From an uncultured Thermodesulfobacterium sp. (GTDB lineage Bacteria; Desulfobacterota; Thermodesulfobacteria; Thermodesulfobacteriales; Thermodesulfobacteriaceae), in assembly GCA_938091335.1 (NCBI GenBank), contig CALLJG010000008.1:1-64000 (forward strand): 64,000 bases of DNA, given 5' to 3'. Under the pieces are notes generated by a model. The model was not told the origin of the DNA. It saw only the letters and a program-made list of their open reading frames with translations, and made no database searches. Positions 35,282-45,141 of this stretch are shown piece by piece; the stretch's first letter is position 1, and each line of letters begins with the position of its first letter. The position numbers and the translations under genes are program-made.

Positions 35282-36570
35282 TAATTGGAAAGATCAAAAA
35301 TCTTAGTTTTTATGATAACCATTTTAATTTTACCTTTTAACTTTTGATTTAAAAAAGGAGTATTTTTACTTTTGGATTTTATCATGTCTTCAGATAATAT
35401 ATATTCTTCTTCTGGATCTACTATTATCACTTCCGCAGGAGCTTCCCTTTTAAAAGAAGGAGGAATAACTCCCAAAACTTTAGATGGATTTAAAATCAAA
35501 TATTCTGCAAGCTTCAAAGGATTCAGATAACCTTCTTTAATGAGATTAAGACTTAAAGGAAGTAAAGTTTGAAGACCTATCATTCCAGGGCTTGCCAATT
35601 CAAATTCTATCTCTTTTTCTAATGGACTATGAGGAGCATGATCACTACTTATAACCTCGATTAAACCTTCTTTTAAAGCCTCTTTTATCGCTATAACATC
35701 TTGTTGAGTTCTTAATGGGGGATTAACTTTAGCTAAAGTATTATAATTTTCTACACACTCTTCAGTTAAGGTGAAATAATGAGGACAGGTTTCAGCTGTA
35801 AAAGGTATTTTTTCTTCTTTTGCCCATTTTAAAAAGGGAATAACTTCTTTAGTTGATAAGTGAGCTAAATGTATAGATTTTTTTGTTTCTTTAGCTAATA
35901 TTAAATCTCTTATTACACCTATCGTTTCAGCTGAAGTAGGAATACCTTTTAAGCCTAATTTAGCAGAAAAGAAACCTTCATTAACTTGACCTCCTTTGCT
36001 TAAAGTAGAATCTTCACAGTGAGAAATAACTGCTAAATCAAAATTTTTGGCATAAAAAAGAGCTCTTTTCATTACATTTGAATTTTGGACCCATTTTCCA
36101 TCATCAGAAACTCCTTTAACTCCAGCTTCTTTTAATCTACCAAATTCAGTAATTATTTTTCCTTCTTGATTTTTAGTGATACAAGCTATGGGATATATAG
36201 TTACATAAGCTTTTTGAGCAGCTCTTTCCATTATATACAAAGTGACTTCTGGGGAATCATTAGGAGGTTTAGTATTAGGCATACAAGCTAATCTTAAAAT
36301 TCCTCCGTATAAAGCTGACTTTGTTCCTGTTTCAATATCTTCTTTCCATTCCTCTCCAGGTTCTCTTAAATGAACATGAATATCTACTAATCCAGGTAAT
36401 ACCCACATTTTATCTGCATAAATTATTTTTATTTTTTCTTTTATTTCTATATTTCTCTCTATCCCTACAATCTTGCCATCTTCAATAAGAAGATCTCCTA
36501 CAAAATCGATATTTTGTGATGGATCAATAATTCTACCCTTTTTAATTAAAACTCTCATAACCTTTTTCAT
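35281..36570 (-). CDS. pyrC: Dihydroorotase
   Basis: Zinc amidohydrolase of about 425-429 residues, closing carbamoyl-aspartate to dihydroorotate. Metal and catalytic blocks: DIHVHLREPGEEWKEDIETGT, SHCEDS, HLSTKE and SSDHAPHS. It overlaps pyrB; either the ATG at 36570 or the one four codons in (36558) could start it. The length and DHODase-type metal site fit a class I enzyme. Confidence 0.96.
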   Translation of the reverse strand: MKKVMRVLIKKGRIIDPSQNIDFVGDLLIEDGKIVGIERNIEIKEKIKIIYADKMWVLPGLVDIHVHLREPGEEWKEDIETGTKSALYGGILRLACMPNTKPPNDSPEVTLYIMERAAQKAYVTIYPIACITKNQEGKIITEFGRLKEAGVKGVSDDGKWVQNSNVMKRALFYAKNFDLAVISHCEDSTLSKGGQVNEGFFSAKLGLKGIPTSAETIGVIRDLILAKETKKSIHLAHLSTKEVIPFLKWAKEEKIPFTAETCPHYFTLTEECVENYNTLAKVNPPLRTQQDVIAIKEALKEGLIEVISSDHAPHSPLEKEIEFELASPGMIGLQTLLPLSLNLIKEGYLNPLKLAEYLILNPSKVLGVIPPSFKREAPAEVIIVDPEEEYILSEDMIKSKSKNTPFLNQKLKGKIKMVIIKTKIFDLSN

Positions 36571-37504
36571 TTGTTAAAAGTTTTAGCAAAACAGCCATTC
36601 TTATTGCTACTCCATTTTCTACTTGATCCAAAATAACCTGAAAAGGATATTTTTCCATTTCGTAAGCTAATTCAACTCCCCAATTTATAGGTCCAGGATG
36701 CATTAAAATAGCTTTATCTTTAATTAATTCTAAATGCTTAGGTTTTAAACCAAAGAATTCATGATATTCCAAAAAACTAGGAATAAGAACTTCTTCATGT
36801 CTTTCTTTTTGAATTCTCAAAGTTATAATTACATCTGCATCTCTTAAAGCTTCTTCTAATTTATAACAAACTTTAAAACCATTTTTTGAGATTTTGTAAT
36901 AGTCTTCTTCTTTAGGATCTGGTAAAAGTTGAGCTGGTCCAGCTACATATACATTCGATCCCATTTTTTGAAATGCTAGAATATCTGAATGAGCCACTCT
37001 ACTATGTTTAATATCTCCGATAATAGCTACTTTTAAGTCTGAAAGAGTATTTAATTTTTCTTTTACAGTTAAAAGATCCAAAAGTGCTTGTGTAGGGTGT
37101 TCATGAGTTCCATCCCCTGCATTTACTACAGGAACTTTACTATATTTAGCAATAAAATGTGGAGCCCCTGCCATAGGATGCCTTATAACAAATAAATTAG
37201 CTCCTATAGCTTCTAAATTTTTAATAGTATCAAGCAAAGTTTCTCCCTTTTCAATACTTGTTCCTTTCCCTGTGAAAGTTAAGGTATCTGCAGATAAAGT
37301 TTTGGCAGCTTTTTCAAAAGAAAATCTTGTTCTTGTAGAAGGCTCATAAAATAAATGAACTATCAATTTCCCTCTCAAAGTAGGAACTTTAGGAATAGGA
37401 CGATATAAAATTTCTTTAAGATTTTCTGCTAAATTTAAAAATTCCTCAATTTCTTCTTTAGAAAAAGAAGCAATATCAAGAAGCTGTTTAATTCTTAAAT
37501 CCAT
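36542..37504 (-). CDS. pyrB: Aspartate carbamoyltransferase, catalytic chain
   Basis: 320 residues. Carbamoyl-phosphate site EPSTRTRFSFE, HPTQALLDLLTV and the C-terminal HPGPIN aspartate-site segment are all present. First committed step of pyrimidine synthesis; followed immediately by pyrC with overlapping codons. No pyrI regulatory chain adjacent. Confidence 0.97.
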   Translation of the reverse strand: MDLRIKQLLDIASFSKEEIEEFLNLAENLKEILYRPIPKVPTLRGKLIVHLFYEPSTRTRFSFEKAAKTLSADTLTFTGKGTSIEKGETLLDTIKNLEAIGANLFVIRHPMAGAPHFIAKYSKVPVVNAGDGTHEHPTQALLDLLTVKEKLNTLSDLKVAIIGDIKHSRVAHSDILAFQKMGSNVYVAGPAQLLPDPKEEDYYKISKNGFKVCYKLEEALRDADVIITLRIQKERHEEVLIPSFLEYHEFFGLKPKHLELIKDKAILMHPGPINWGVELAYEMEKYPFQVILDQVENGVAIRMAVLLKLLTNEKGYESFN

Positions 37505-38175
37505 AAATATTCCTTAATATATTCAACTGTTTCTTCTGGAGTATCAAAAATTCTAAATAACTCAATATCTTTATAAGAAATTCTATTACTTGTAACTAAA
37601 TGTTCAGCCATCCATTTATAAAGAGGGGACCAAAAGTTGTTATCAATTAAGACAATAGGAATTGGTTTAATTTTTTTGGTTTGAACTAAAGTCAAAACTT
37701 CAAACATCTCATCTAATGTCCCATATCCTCCTGGAAAAAATACAAAAGCTACTGAGTACTTTGCCATCATTACCTTTCTTACAAAAAAATATTTAAATTC
37801 CAATTTTAGATTGGTATATGAATTTGGTTCTTGTTCTAAAGGAAGTCTTATATTTAAGCCCACTGAATAACCTCCCGCCTCAAAAGCACCTTTGTTAGCT
37901 GCTTCCATAATACCAGGACCTCCACCTGTGATTACAGAAAAACCTGCTTTAACCAATAATTTGCCTAATTGTTCTGCTTTTTTATAATCAGGATGATCTG
38001 GAGAGATACGAGAAGAGCCAAAAACAGTTACGGCTGGATAAACTCTGGGTAAGAGTTCAAATCCTTCTACAAATTCAGCTAAAATTTTAAACAATCTCCA
38101 AGATTCCTTAGCTGCAAGACCTTCAAGTACATATTGTCTTTCTTCAAAAAATCTACTCTCTAACTTCTTTTCCAT
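37495..38175 (-). CDS. LOG family protein (TIGR00730-type)
   Basis: 226-residue Rossmann-fold protein with the family signatures GGGPGIMEAANKGAF and PGGYGTLDEMFE. Plant LOG homologues release adenine cytokinins from their ribotides; bacterial members often act as nucleoside 5'-monophosphate phosphoribohydrolases. Overlaps pyrB by 10 bases, fitting a nucleotide-salvage role next to pyrimidine genes. Confidence 0.9.
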   Translation of the reverse strand: MEKKLESRFFEERQYVLEGLAAKESWRLFKILAEFVEGFELLPRVYPAVTVFGSSRISPDHPDYKKAEQLGKLLVKAGFSVITGGGPGIMEAANKGAFEAGGYSVGLNIRLPLEQEPNSYTNLKLEFKYFFVRKVMMAKYSVAFVFFPGGYGTLDEMFEVLTLVQTKKIKPIPIVLIDNNFWSPLYKWMAEHLVTSNRISYKDIELFRIFDTPEETVEYIKEYLWI

Positions 38176-38180
38176 TTTTC

Positions 38181-38939
38181 TTAACCCCCCAGGCTACATT
38201 CATTCAAAAATTTTAAAGAATTTAACTCAAAAGACAAAAAAAATTTAAAAAATTTTTCACTAATTTTAAAAACCTTTTCCTTAATTAACAATCTCTTTTC
38301 TAATTCTTTCTCTATTTTATAAAGTCTTTCAAACTCATTAGACATTCTTATTAAATCTCTCAATATTTCGATCACCTTTATTTCTAAATACTCACTTTTT
38401 ATAGTCCTACATTTATAACAAACTACACCACCTTCTTCAACAGAAAAATAAAACATTTTCCTAATAAAATATCCGCATTTAATACATTTATATAGTTCTG
38501 GTGTCCATCCACAAAATTTTAAAATTTTTAATTCAAAAAAAGGCTTCCATAAAGTAAGAAGTTTATTAGCATCAACAGCTTTAATTAAACTTTTTATGAA
38601 TAAAAAATACTCTATTTTAAGCCCAACAAAACTTATTTTAGAAAGAACTTCCCCTATAAAGGAAAGTAAAATATACTTTTTATAATCTTCTCTTACTTTC
38701 TCTGGCAAAAAAATAAGATCAGCTTTTTCTAAAATAGGAAATTTGCCTTTAGAAGTTTTTCTCAAATAAGCTTTTATAAAATTAAATTCTTCTAAAAGAT
38801 TCACAAATCTTTTATAACTTTTTTGCGCTCCTTTGGCTACACAAAAGATCTTTCCCTTAGGAGTAAAAAGCTCTACTAAAAGATCTATTTCTCCTAATTT
38901 TTCCTTTGAAAGAACTAATGCATCTAAAGAAAAAATCAT
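38181..38939 (-). CDS. recO: DNA repair protein RecO
   Basis: 252 residues: N-terminal OB fold (1-~80; ALVLSKEKLGEIDLLVELFTPKGK) and helical C-terminal domain with a zinc motif CIKCGYF...CYKC. RecO helps load RecA onto SSB-coated gaps. Lies between the SurA-like and LOG genes with gaps of 2 and 5 bases. Confidence 0.93.
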   Translation of the reverse strand: MIFSLDALVLSKEKLGEIDLLVELFTPKGKIFCVAKGAQKSYKRFVNLLEEFNFIKAYLRKTSKGKFPILEKADLIFLPEKVREDYKKYILLSFIGEVLSKISFVGLKIEYFLFIKSLIKAVDANKLLTLWKPFFELKILKFCGWTPELYKCIKCGYFIRKMFYFSVEEGGVVCYKCRTIKSEYLEIKVIEILRDLIRMSNEFERLYKIEKELEKRLLIKEKVFKISEKFFKFFLSFELNSLKFLNECSLGG

Positions 38940-38941
38940 TT

Positions 38942-39886
38942 TTATAAATAAATTCTAATATACCTTTTTTCTTCAAGCTCTTTGATCCATTTTTCTAATA
39001 AAGCCTCAGCTTTTAATTGAAATAAATCTTGATACAATTTTTCTCGCATTTCTTCAAAACTTGGAGGATTCCCAGTTTCAACTTTTAATAACCTTATGAT
39101 ATAAAATTCATTATTCTTTTTTATAAGTGGAGTAACTTCTCCAGGAGATATTTTTTCAAGACTCTGTAAAACCTCAAAAGTTATTTCTTCTTTTTTAAAT
39201 TTTTCTTCTTTTAGAAATTTTACTTTGGAAGAATGACTTTGATAAAGTTCTTCAAAATTTTTTCCTTTAAGAATTTCTTCATATATGAAATTAGCCAAAC
39301 TTTCGTCTTCTTTTATGATCAAAATGGATAACCAATATTTAGGTGATATATCATATTTTTTAATTGCTTCTTCATAAGCTCTTTTTAATTCATCTTCTGT
39401 AATTACAATCTTCTCACTTACTTGAAATTGAATTAATTTGATTTTTAATAACTCTTCTCTAAGTTTTTCTTTATACTTTTCATAATCTATCCCTTGAATT
39501 TTTAAGTATTCTTTTAATTTTTCTTCTCCACCTCTAGCTTTTACTTCAGTTATTAAAAATCTTTCTAATTCTTCATCTGAAACAGTTATTCCATATTTTT
39601 TAGCTTCTATTCTTAAAAGAGTATCTTCTATCCAAGCCTTTAATACTTTTTCCCTTATTTGTTTTTTTGTCCTTTCTTTTTCTTCAAAAGGCAATTTTGG
39701 ATCTACAAATTTTTCAAAAAATGGTTTACATATTTCATCTAATTCATAAAGTGTAAGAAATTCCTCTCCTACTACAGCAATTACTTTATTTATTATTTCT
39801 GCAGAAAATCCTAAAGAAGAAAAATTGATCCAAAAAAGAAAAAAGAAAAGGATAAGATTCCTAAAAATTTTATTTTTCATTTTCAA
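38942..39886 (-). CDS. SurA-like periplasmic chaperone/PPIase
   Basis: 314 residues: signal peptide (about 1-29, ending FSAE) and a SurA N-terminal chaperone domain opening EIINKVIAVVGEEFLTLYELDE, then a parvulin-like C-terminal region (~185-290) in which PPIase motifs are poorly kept. It probably chaperones outer-membrane proteins in the periplasm. Overlaps the HtrA gene by 17 bases; a second parvulin lies two genes upstream. Confidence 0.85.
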   Translation of the reverse strand: MKMKNKIFRNLILFFFLFWINFSSLGFSAEIINKVIAVVGEEFLTLYELDEICKPFFEKFVDPKLPFEEKERTKKQIREKVLKAWIEDTLLRIEAKKYGITVSDEELERFLITEVKARGGEEKLKEYLKIQGIDYEKYKEKLREELLKIKLIQFQVSEKIVITEDELKRAYEEAIKKYDISPKYWLSILIIKEDESLANFIYEEILKGKNFEELYQSHSSKVKFLKEEKFKKEEITFEVLQSLEKISPGEVTPLIKKNNEFYIIRLLKVETGNPPSFEEMREKLYQDLFQLKAEALLEKWIKELEEKRYIRIYL

Positions 39887-41363
39887 TTTTTAAGATTACA
39901 TAACGTCTTCCTTTTGAGGTGTTAATACCTAATAGAACTTTTCTAGTTTGTAAAGAAGGAGCCAAAGCTTGAAAAAATTCTTGAAGATTATTAACCCTTT
40001 TACGATTTACTTCATCAATTACTAAACCTGGAATAAGTCCTGCATAGTCTGCAGGTGTTTCAGGATAAACCTCAGTAATTATAACACCTTTCGTATTTGA
40101 AAGTCCTAATTTCTTTGCTATCGCAGAATTAATATTATCTACTGCTAATCCCAAAGTTTCTAAAAACTCTTCCAATTCTTTAAATTCTGCCTGAGATATC
40201 AAAAAACCTTCCTTAGGAGCTTCTATTTCTACTGTTAATTCAGTTTCTTTTCCATTTCTTATTACTTTTAGATTTACAGAAGTTCCAGGTTTAGTAAGAA
40301 GAACATAATTTTTAAGATCATAAGAATTTTTAACAGCTTTTCCATTATATCCTATAATTACATCTTTTTCTTTTATACCCCCTTTTTCTGCAGGTGAACC
40401 AGGTTTTACTTCTGTTACAAGAGCTCCTTCATTAATTTTTAAACCTAACTCCTTAGCCAAAGATGGTGTCAAATCTTGAAGAGATACTCCCAAAAAACCT
40501 CTTTCTACTTTTCCTTTAGATTTTAACTGTTCTACTACAGCTTTTACTATATTACTGGGAATTGCAAAACCTATACCCATATAACCGCCTGATCTACTAA
40601 AAATAGCAGTATTCATTCCAATCACTTCTCCTTTTAAATTAAGAAGAGGTCCACCTGAATTTCCTGGATTTATAGCTGCATCAGTCTGAATAAAATCTTC
40701 AATGTCAGAAATTCCTATTCCACTTCTTCCTTTAGCACTTATTACTCCCACAGTAACAGTATGAGAAAGACCAAAAGGATTACCAATAGCAATTACCCAT
40801 TCTCCAACCTTAATTAAATCAGAATTGCCAAGTGGTAAAGTAGGCAAGTCTTTAGCATTCACTTTAAGAAGAGCTATATCTGAAAAAGGATCTGTTCCTA
40901 TTATTTTTGCAGAAAAACTTCTTCCGTCTATTAACTTTACAGTAATATTTTGGGCTCCTTGAATGACATGATTGTTAGTGACAATGTATCCATCTGAAGA
41001 AATTATAAATCCTGAACCTGCTCCCCTTTGTCTATACCGTGGAATAGAGAAAAACTTTTTAAAAAATTCATCCTTAAAAAAATCAAAAGGAAAAACATCA
41101 CGAGGTAATGAAACTATTCTTTCAGTTTCAATATATACCACTGCAGGAGCTGCTTTTTCTGCAACATACGAAAAAGCTTCAGAAAGTTCATAAGCTTTTC
41201 CTAAAACCGAAGAAGAAATATTAGTTCCGTCTTGAGCTATTAATTTTTTGGAACTAAAAATTCCTACTTTATCAACAAATGTTTTAGCAAAAACTCCAAA
41301 AATAAAACTTAAAAATACTAAAAATATAATTAACCTATATGAATTCATTGAAAGCTTTCTCAT
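39870..41363 (-). CDS. HtrA/DegQ-type periplasmic serine protease
   Basis: 497-residue Do-family protease. N-terminal membrane anchor or signal (~8-28), trypsin-like domain with catalytic His132 (TNNHVIQG), Asp162 (SDIALLKV) and Ser236 (GNSGGPLL), then two PDZ domains (~285-375 and ~400-490). It degrades or refolds misfolded envelope proteins. The first ATG is preferred because GGAGGGGAAGGAG precedes it. It sits between the exonuclease-like gene and the SurA-like gene in an envelope-quality operon. Confidence 0.95.
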   Translation of the reverse strand: MRKLSMNSYRLIIFLVFLSFIFGVFAKTFVDKVGIFSSKKLIAQDGTNISSSVLGKAYELSEAFSYVAEKAAPAVVYIETERIVSLPRDVFPFDFFKDEFFKKFFSIPRYRQRGAGSGFIISSDGYIVTNNHVIQGAQNITVKLIDGRSFSAKIIGTDPFSDIALLKVNAKDLPTLPLGNSDLIKVGEWVIAIGNPFGLSHTVTVGVISAKGRSGIGISDIEDFIQTDAAINPGNSGGPLLNLKGEVIGMNTAIFSRSGGYMGIGFAIPSNIVKAVVEQLKSKGKVERGFLGVSLQDLTPSLAKELGLKINEGALVTEVKPGSPAEKGGIKEKDVIIGYNGKAVKNSYDLKNYVLLTKPGTSVNLKVIRNGKETELTVEIEAPKEGFLISQAEFKELEEFLETLGLAVDNINSAIAKKLGLSNTKGVIITEVYPETPADYAGLIPGLVIDEVNRKRVNNLQEFFQALAPSLQTRKVLLGINTSKGRRYVILKIENEK

Positions 41364-41955
41364 TCTCCTTCCCCTCCTTTTCTAATAGTCTAAATACAAC
41401 ATAATCCATAATCTTTTTTAAATTAATCACATCTTCTTTATTATAAAGAATGAGCATTTCAAGAGATTTTTTATCCTCTTCTTCTATCCATTTTTTCCAT
41501 AACTTAACTGCATCATAACCATTTAAGCCCTCAGTTTTACGATAAATACCTAAAACCTTTTCAATCTTTTTCAATCCGCCTTTTATTCCTAATTGCTGCG
41601 TTAAAAAAAACAAATCTATATGAATTAAAGGTGTTTCCAAGAAAGAAAAAGTTTTTTTTATAAAAGGAAGATCAAAGTTTTCTCCTCCAAAACTAATCCA
41701 AATAGGAGTAAATGTAAGAATTTCTAAAGCCTTTTCTAAATTTATGTATTTAATAAAATGGTAATAGTGGGAATTTTTATATATACCGATTAAAGTAATA
41801 TTATTTCTTTCTTTTGATAATCCTTCAGTTTCTATATCTAAAAATAAAACTTCTGAAGGAAAATAAAGATAAACTTTCCATAAATTTTGAGAGGAAAGAT
41901 TTAATTTTTGAATTTTTTCTCTAAATTCCCTTATTAAATAATTACTTTTGTCCAT
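41335..41955 (-). CDS. RNase H-like (DEDD exonuclease) domain protein
   Basis: 206 residues. EVLFLDIETEGLSKE gives the first acidic motif of an RNase H-fold DEDD nuclease, and YNKEDVINLKKIMDYV the last (the Y..D pattern), matching the YprB/RNase_H_2 group. Substrate is not known. It overlaps both neighbours (29 bases with htrA, 14 with the parvulin gene). Confidence 0.8.
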   Translation of the reverse strand: MDKSNYLIREFREKIQKLNLSSQNLWKVYLYFPSEVLFLDIETEGLSKERNNITLIGIYKNSHYYHFIKYINLEKALEILTFTPIWISFGGENFDLPFIKKTFSFLETPLIHIDLFFLTQQLGIKGGLKKIEKVLGIYRKTEGLNGYDAVKLWKKWIEEEDKKSLEMLILYNKEDVINLKKIMDYVVFRLLEKEGKENEKAFNEFI

Positions 41956-42844
41956 TTTTAGATTCTTTGTTTTTAAAATTTAAATAAATTTTGGGTTGAT
42001 ATTCTTTAGAAAGATCTTCTAAAATTTTACCCATAAGTTGTTCTTCTTTTTCTTGAAAACAATCCTCTTTAGCTAATTCCTTAACTTTTTCAAAGGGTAA
42101 AATTTTTTCGGGAAATTTTTCCTCTACTTTTATAATGTGATATCCGTAAGGGGATTTAATTGGTTGACTTATCTCTCCGGCTTTAAGTTGAAAAACTTCT
42201 TTTTCAAATTCTGGAATGGTTTGACCTTTTTTAATAATCCCCAAATCTCCTCCTTTTTCTCTAGATCCAGTATCATCTGAATAAATTTTAGCTAATTCTT
42301 CAAATTTTGCTCCTTTTAAAAGTTGATTTCTTATTTTATTGGCTTTATTGAGTGCCTCTTCCTGAGTTTTTTTATCAGCCTCTTTGGGAACATAAATTAA
42401 AATATGTTTAATATGAACACTTTCTGGCTCTTTATATTTTTCCTTATTTTTTTCATAATATTCTTTTATTTCTTTCTCAGTTATTTCTAATTTTTGTACT
42501 TTTTTTTCAAAATACTTTTTGGCTAAAAGCATTTTCTCTAATTCTACAAGTTCTTTTTTTATTTCTGGATCATTTTCTAATCCTTTATTTTTAGCTTCAA
42601 GAGCTAACATAGAAATCTGAATCCATCTATTAATCAAAGTTTTTATTATTTCATCTCTAAACTCTGGATTAGAATTTAAAAGTTGTTGAATTTGAGAATC
42701 TCTTTCTATTAATTCATTTAAATCTTTCTCATATAATTTATAAGGTCCTACTTCAGCTACAATTTTTCCTTCATCTGCTAAAATTATTGATAAATTAAAT
42801 ACTATACTTAATCCTATCAAAATAAAAATAAATAGTTTTTTCAT
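41942..42844 (-). CDS. Parvulin-type peptidylprolyl isomerase (PpiC/PrsA-like)
   Basis: 300 residues: signal peptide (1-~23), SurA_N/PrsA-like helical region and a well-kept rotamase domain (~140-240) with VHIKHILIYVPK, GGDLGIIKKGQTIPEFEK and SPYGYHIIKVEE. A periplasmic folding catalyst, clearer as an active PPIase than the SurA-like protein of the same operon. Confidence 0.92.
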   Translation of the reverse strand: MKKLFIFILIGLSIVFNLSIILADEGKIVAEVGPYKLYEKDLNELIERDSQIQQLLNSNPEFRDEIIKTLINRWIQISMLALEAKNKGLENDPEIKKELVELEKMLLAKKYFEKKVQKLEITEKEIKEYYEKNKEKYKEPESVHIKHILIYVPKEADKKTQEEALNKANKIRNQLLKGAKFEELAKIYSDDTGSREKGGDLGIIKKGQTIPEFEKEVFQLKAGEISQPIKSPYGYHIIKVEEKFPEKILPFEKVKELAKEDCFQEKEEQLMGKILEDLSKEYQPKIYLNFKNKESKNGQK

Positions 42845-42861
42845 AAAATTAATTCCTCCTA

Positions 42862-43638
42862 TTATTTTATTTTTGTTTCTGGCGGAAAATAGCCAGGACC
42901 AGCCACTTTCCCCGGATAAATAATAGACTTTTTCCCAAATAAAGTACCTGGTTGTAAAACTACATTACATCCAGTCTGACTTTTATCACCTAAAATAGCA
43001 CCTAACTTTTTCAAACCAGTATTAAATGTTTTTTTGTTAATTGTTAAAATTATTTCTTTTTTTGAAAATTTCAAGTTAGCAAGTTTAGTACCTGCTCCAA
43101 GATTTACCTCTTTTCCTAAAATACTATCCCCCACATAAGCAAAATGAGCAGCTTTAGCATAACTTAAAATAATACTATTTTTTACTTCAGTAGCATGACC
43201 TATTATAGCTTTTTCACCTGTATATACATTTCCTCTAATATAAGCTCCTTGTCTTATTTGTGTTCCTTTAGAAAAGTAAGCCGGAGTAAATATTACAGCA
43301 AAAGGTTCTACTATCACATTTTTTTCAAAAAAAATTTTTTTACCCATTAACACAGAACCAGCTTTTAAAATAGCTCCTTCCATTTTTTGTCCTTGAAAAT
43401 AATAATCTTCCTGATAAATCTCTATCTCTTTTAAAGGAATAACTTCTCCTTCAGATGTAAAAAATAAACTTTCTTGAAGAGGAACTTCTATTGGAATATT
43501 TTTATTTATTTCAGCAATATTATCTAAAAGATATTCCTTTAAATATTTTAATGATTCCCAAGGAAAAGCATTTTTAAAAAGGGTATTTATTTTTTCCTTT
43601 TCTAAATCTTCAAAAAAACAATCTAAAGTTATTTCCAT
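42862..43638 (-). CDS. Left-handed beta-helix protein (GlmU/sugar-nucleotidyltransferase C-domain-like)
   Basis: 258 residues. From about residue 85 it shows hexapeptide turns of a left-handed beta-helix (EGAILKAGSVLMGKKIFFEKNVIVEPF; GAYIRGNVYTGEKAIIGHATEVKNSI; VNLGAGTKLANLKF), like the acetyltransferase half of GlmU or NDP-sugar pyrophosphorylase-linked domains. The nucleotidyltransferase half is absent, and the N-terminal ~80 residues instead resemble a short helical cap. Acyl acceptor unknown. First gene of the minus-strand run; diverges from tRNA-Arg. Confidence 0.75.
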   Translation of the reverse strand: MEITLDCFFEDLEKEKINTLFKNAFPWESLKYLKEYLLDNIAEINKNIPIEVPLQESLFFTSEGEVIPLKEIEIYQEDYYFQGQKMEGAILKAGSVLMGKKIFFEKNVIVEPFAVIFTPAYFSKGTQIRQGAYIRGNVYTGEKAIIGHATEVKNSIILSYAKAAHFAYVGDSILGKEVNLGAGTKLANLKFSKKEIILTINKKTFNTGLKKLGAILGDKSQTGCNVVLQPGTLFGKKSIIYPGKVAGPGYFPPETKIK

Positions 43639-43712
43639 ATGGTTAACTATTATAACCTACCCAAAAATCTTGTCAAAATAAATTTTTTGATTAAATTTAT
43701 AAATAAACTTTT

Positions 43713-43786
43713 GCCCCTGTAGCTCAATAGGAAAGAGCAGCGGCCTTCTAAGCCGTAGGTTGGGGGTTCGAGTCCCTCCAGGGGCA
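43713..43786 (+). tRNA. tRNA-Arg (anticodon TCT)
   Basis: A 74-base cloverleaf: acceptor GCCCCTG/CAGGGGC with discriminator A, D-arm GCTC/GAGC, anticodon stem GCGGC/GCCGT around CTTCTAA (anticodon TCT, reading AGA) and T-loop GGTTCGAGTCC. No CCA encoded. rpmE starts 18 bases downstream. Confidence 0.97.
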
Positions 43787-43804
43787 TTTTATGGAGGTAA
43801 AATA

Positions 43805-44029
43805 ATGAAAAAGGGTATCCATCCTCAGTATTATTCCGATGCTATAGTAAAATGTGCTTGTGGAAATGAATTTACAGTAGGATCTACCAAAAAAGAAATT
43901 AAAGTCGAAATCTGTTCTAAATGCCATCCATTTTTTACAGGAGAATTAAAGTTTATTGATACTGAAGGAAGAATTGAAAAATTTATGAAAAAATATGAAG
44001 ATTTTTATGGTTCTCAAAAAGAAAAATAA
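43805..44029 (+). CDS. rpmE: 50S ribosomal protein L31
   Basis: 74 residues from the ATG at 43805 ([10 protein letters not shown]), preceded by ATGGAGGTAA; a longer frame runs back into the tRNA and is not real. Zinc-type L31 with CACG and [10 protein letters not shown]. Paired with prfA 5 bases downstream, a common order. Confidence 0.97.
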   Translation: MKKGIHPQYYSDAIVKCACGNEFTVGSTKKEIKVEICSKCHPFFTGELKFIDTEGRIEKFMKKYEDFYGSQKEK

Positions 44030-44034
44030 ATTTT

Positions 44035-45141
44035 ATGGGACTTGCAAAATTATATTTCACTAAATTGGAAAATTTAGAAAAGAATTTTGAAGAAATTTCA
44101 GCTAAACTTACAGATCCTTCTATAATTTCTGACAGAGAAACCTATACAAAATTAGCCAAAGAACATTCAGAACTTTCAGAAATAGTGGATACCTTCAGGG
44201 AATATAAAAAAATACTTCATCAAATAGAAGAAAATAAAAAAATCATAGAAGAAGAGACAGATGAAGAATTAATAGAATTGGCAAAAGAGGAACTAAAAAA
44301 TTTAGAATCCCATTTAGAAAATCTTGAAAAAAAATTACCAATTCTTCTTTTACCTAAGGATCCTAATGATGAAAAAAACGTTATTTTAGAAATTAGAGCA
44401 GGTGCAGGTGGAGAAGAAGCTGCACTTTTTGCAGCTGAACTTTTAAGAATGTATCAAAGATATGCTGAAAAGAAAGGATGGAAATTGGAAATACTTGACG
44501 CTAATGAAACTGGTTTAGGAGGCTTAAAAGAAGTTATAGCCAAAATAGAAGGAAAAGGGGCTTATAGTAGATTAAAATACGAAAGTGGAGTTCATAGAGT
44601 TCAAAGAGTACCTATAACTGAATCTTCAGGAAGAATTCATACTTCTACAGTTACTGTGGCTGTTTTACCAGAAGTTGATGAGGTAACTATAGAAATTCGT
44701 CCTGAAGATTTAAAAATAGAAACTATGAGAGCAAGTGGGCATGGAGGGCAACATGTTAATAAAACAGAAACTGCAGTAAGAATTACTCATATTCCTACTG
44801 GAATAGTAGTAACCTGTCAAAATGAAAGAAGTCAATATCAAAATAAAATAACTGCATTAAAAATTTTAAGAGCAAAACTTTATGAACTAGCTCAGAGAGA
44901 ACAAAATGAAAAGATTCAAAAAGAAAGGAAATCTCAAGTAGGAACAGGGGAAAGAAGCGAAAAAATTCGCACTTATAATTATCCTCAAAATAGGATAACT
45001 GATCATCGTATAGGTTTAACTGTTTATAATCTTCCTCAAGTGTTAGACGGAGAATTAGATGAATTTATAGAAGCTCTTATTACTTATTATAGAACAGAAG
45101 CTTTAAAGCGAGAAGAAGCAAAATTAAGTTTAGTTGCTTAA
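44035..45141 (+). CDS. prfA: Peptide chain release factor 1
   Basis: 368 residues; reads UAA and UAG stops. The GGQ motif that triggers peptide release is in [13 protein letters not shown], and the anticodon-like RF1 region follows [15 protein letters not shown]. No hemK/prmC methylase is adjacent, unlike many bacteria; a Mth938-like gene follows instead. Confidence 0.98.
   Translation: MGLAKLYFTKLENLEKNFEEISAKLTDPSIISDRETYTKLAKEHSELSEIVDTFREYKKILHQIEENKKIIEEETDEELIELAKEELKNLESHLENLEKKLPILLLPKDPNDEKNVILEIRAGAGGEEAALFAAELLRMYQRYAEKKGWKLEILDANETGLGGLKEVIAKIEGKGAYSRLKYESGVHRVQRVPITESSGRIHTSTVTVAVLPEVDEVTIEIRPEDLKIETMRASGHGGQHVNKTETAVRITHIPTGIVVTCQNERSQYQNKITALKILRAKLYELAQREQNEKIQKERKSQVGTGERSEKIRTYNYPQNRITDHRIGLTVYNLPQVLDGELDEFIEALITYYRTEALKREEAKLSLVA

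Noticed and set aside
43760..43804. Start of rpmE inside tRNA-Arg
   Set aside because: The extra codons are the tRNA 3' half; the ATG at 43805 follows GGAGG and gives the normal L31 N-terminus.
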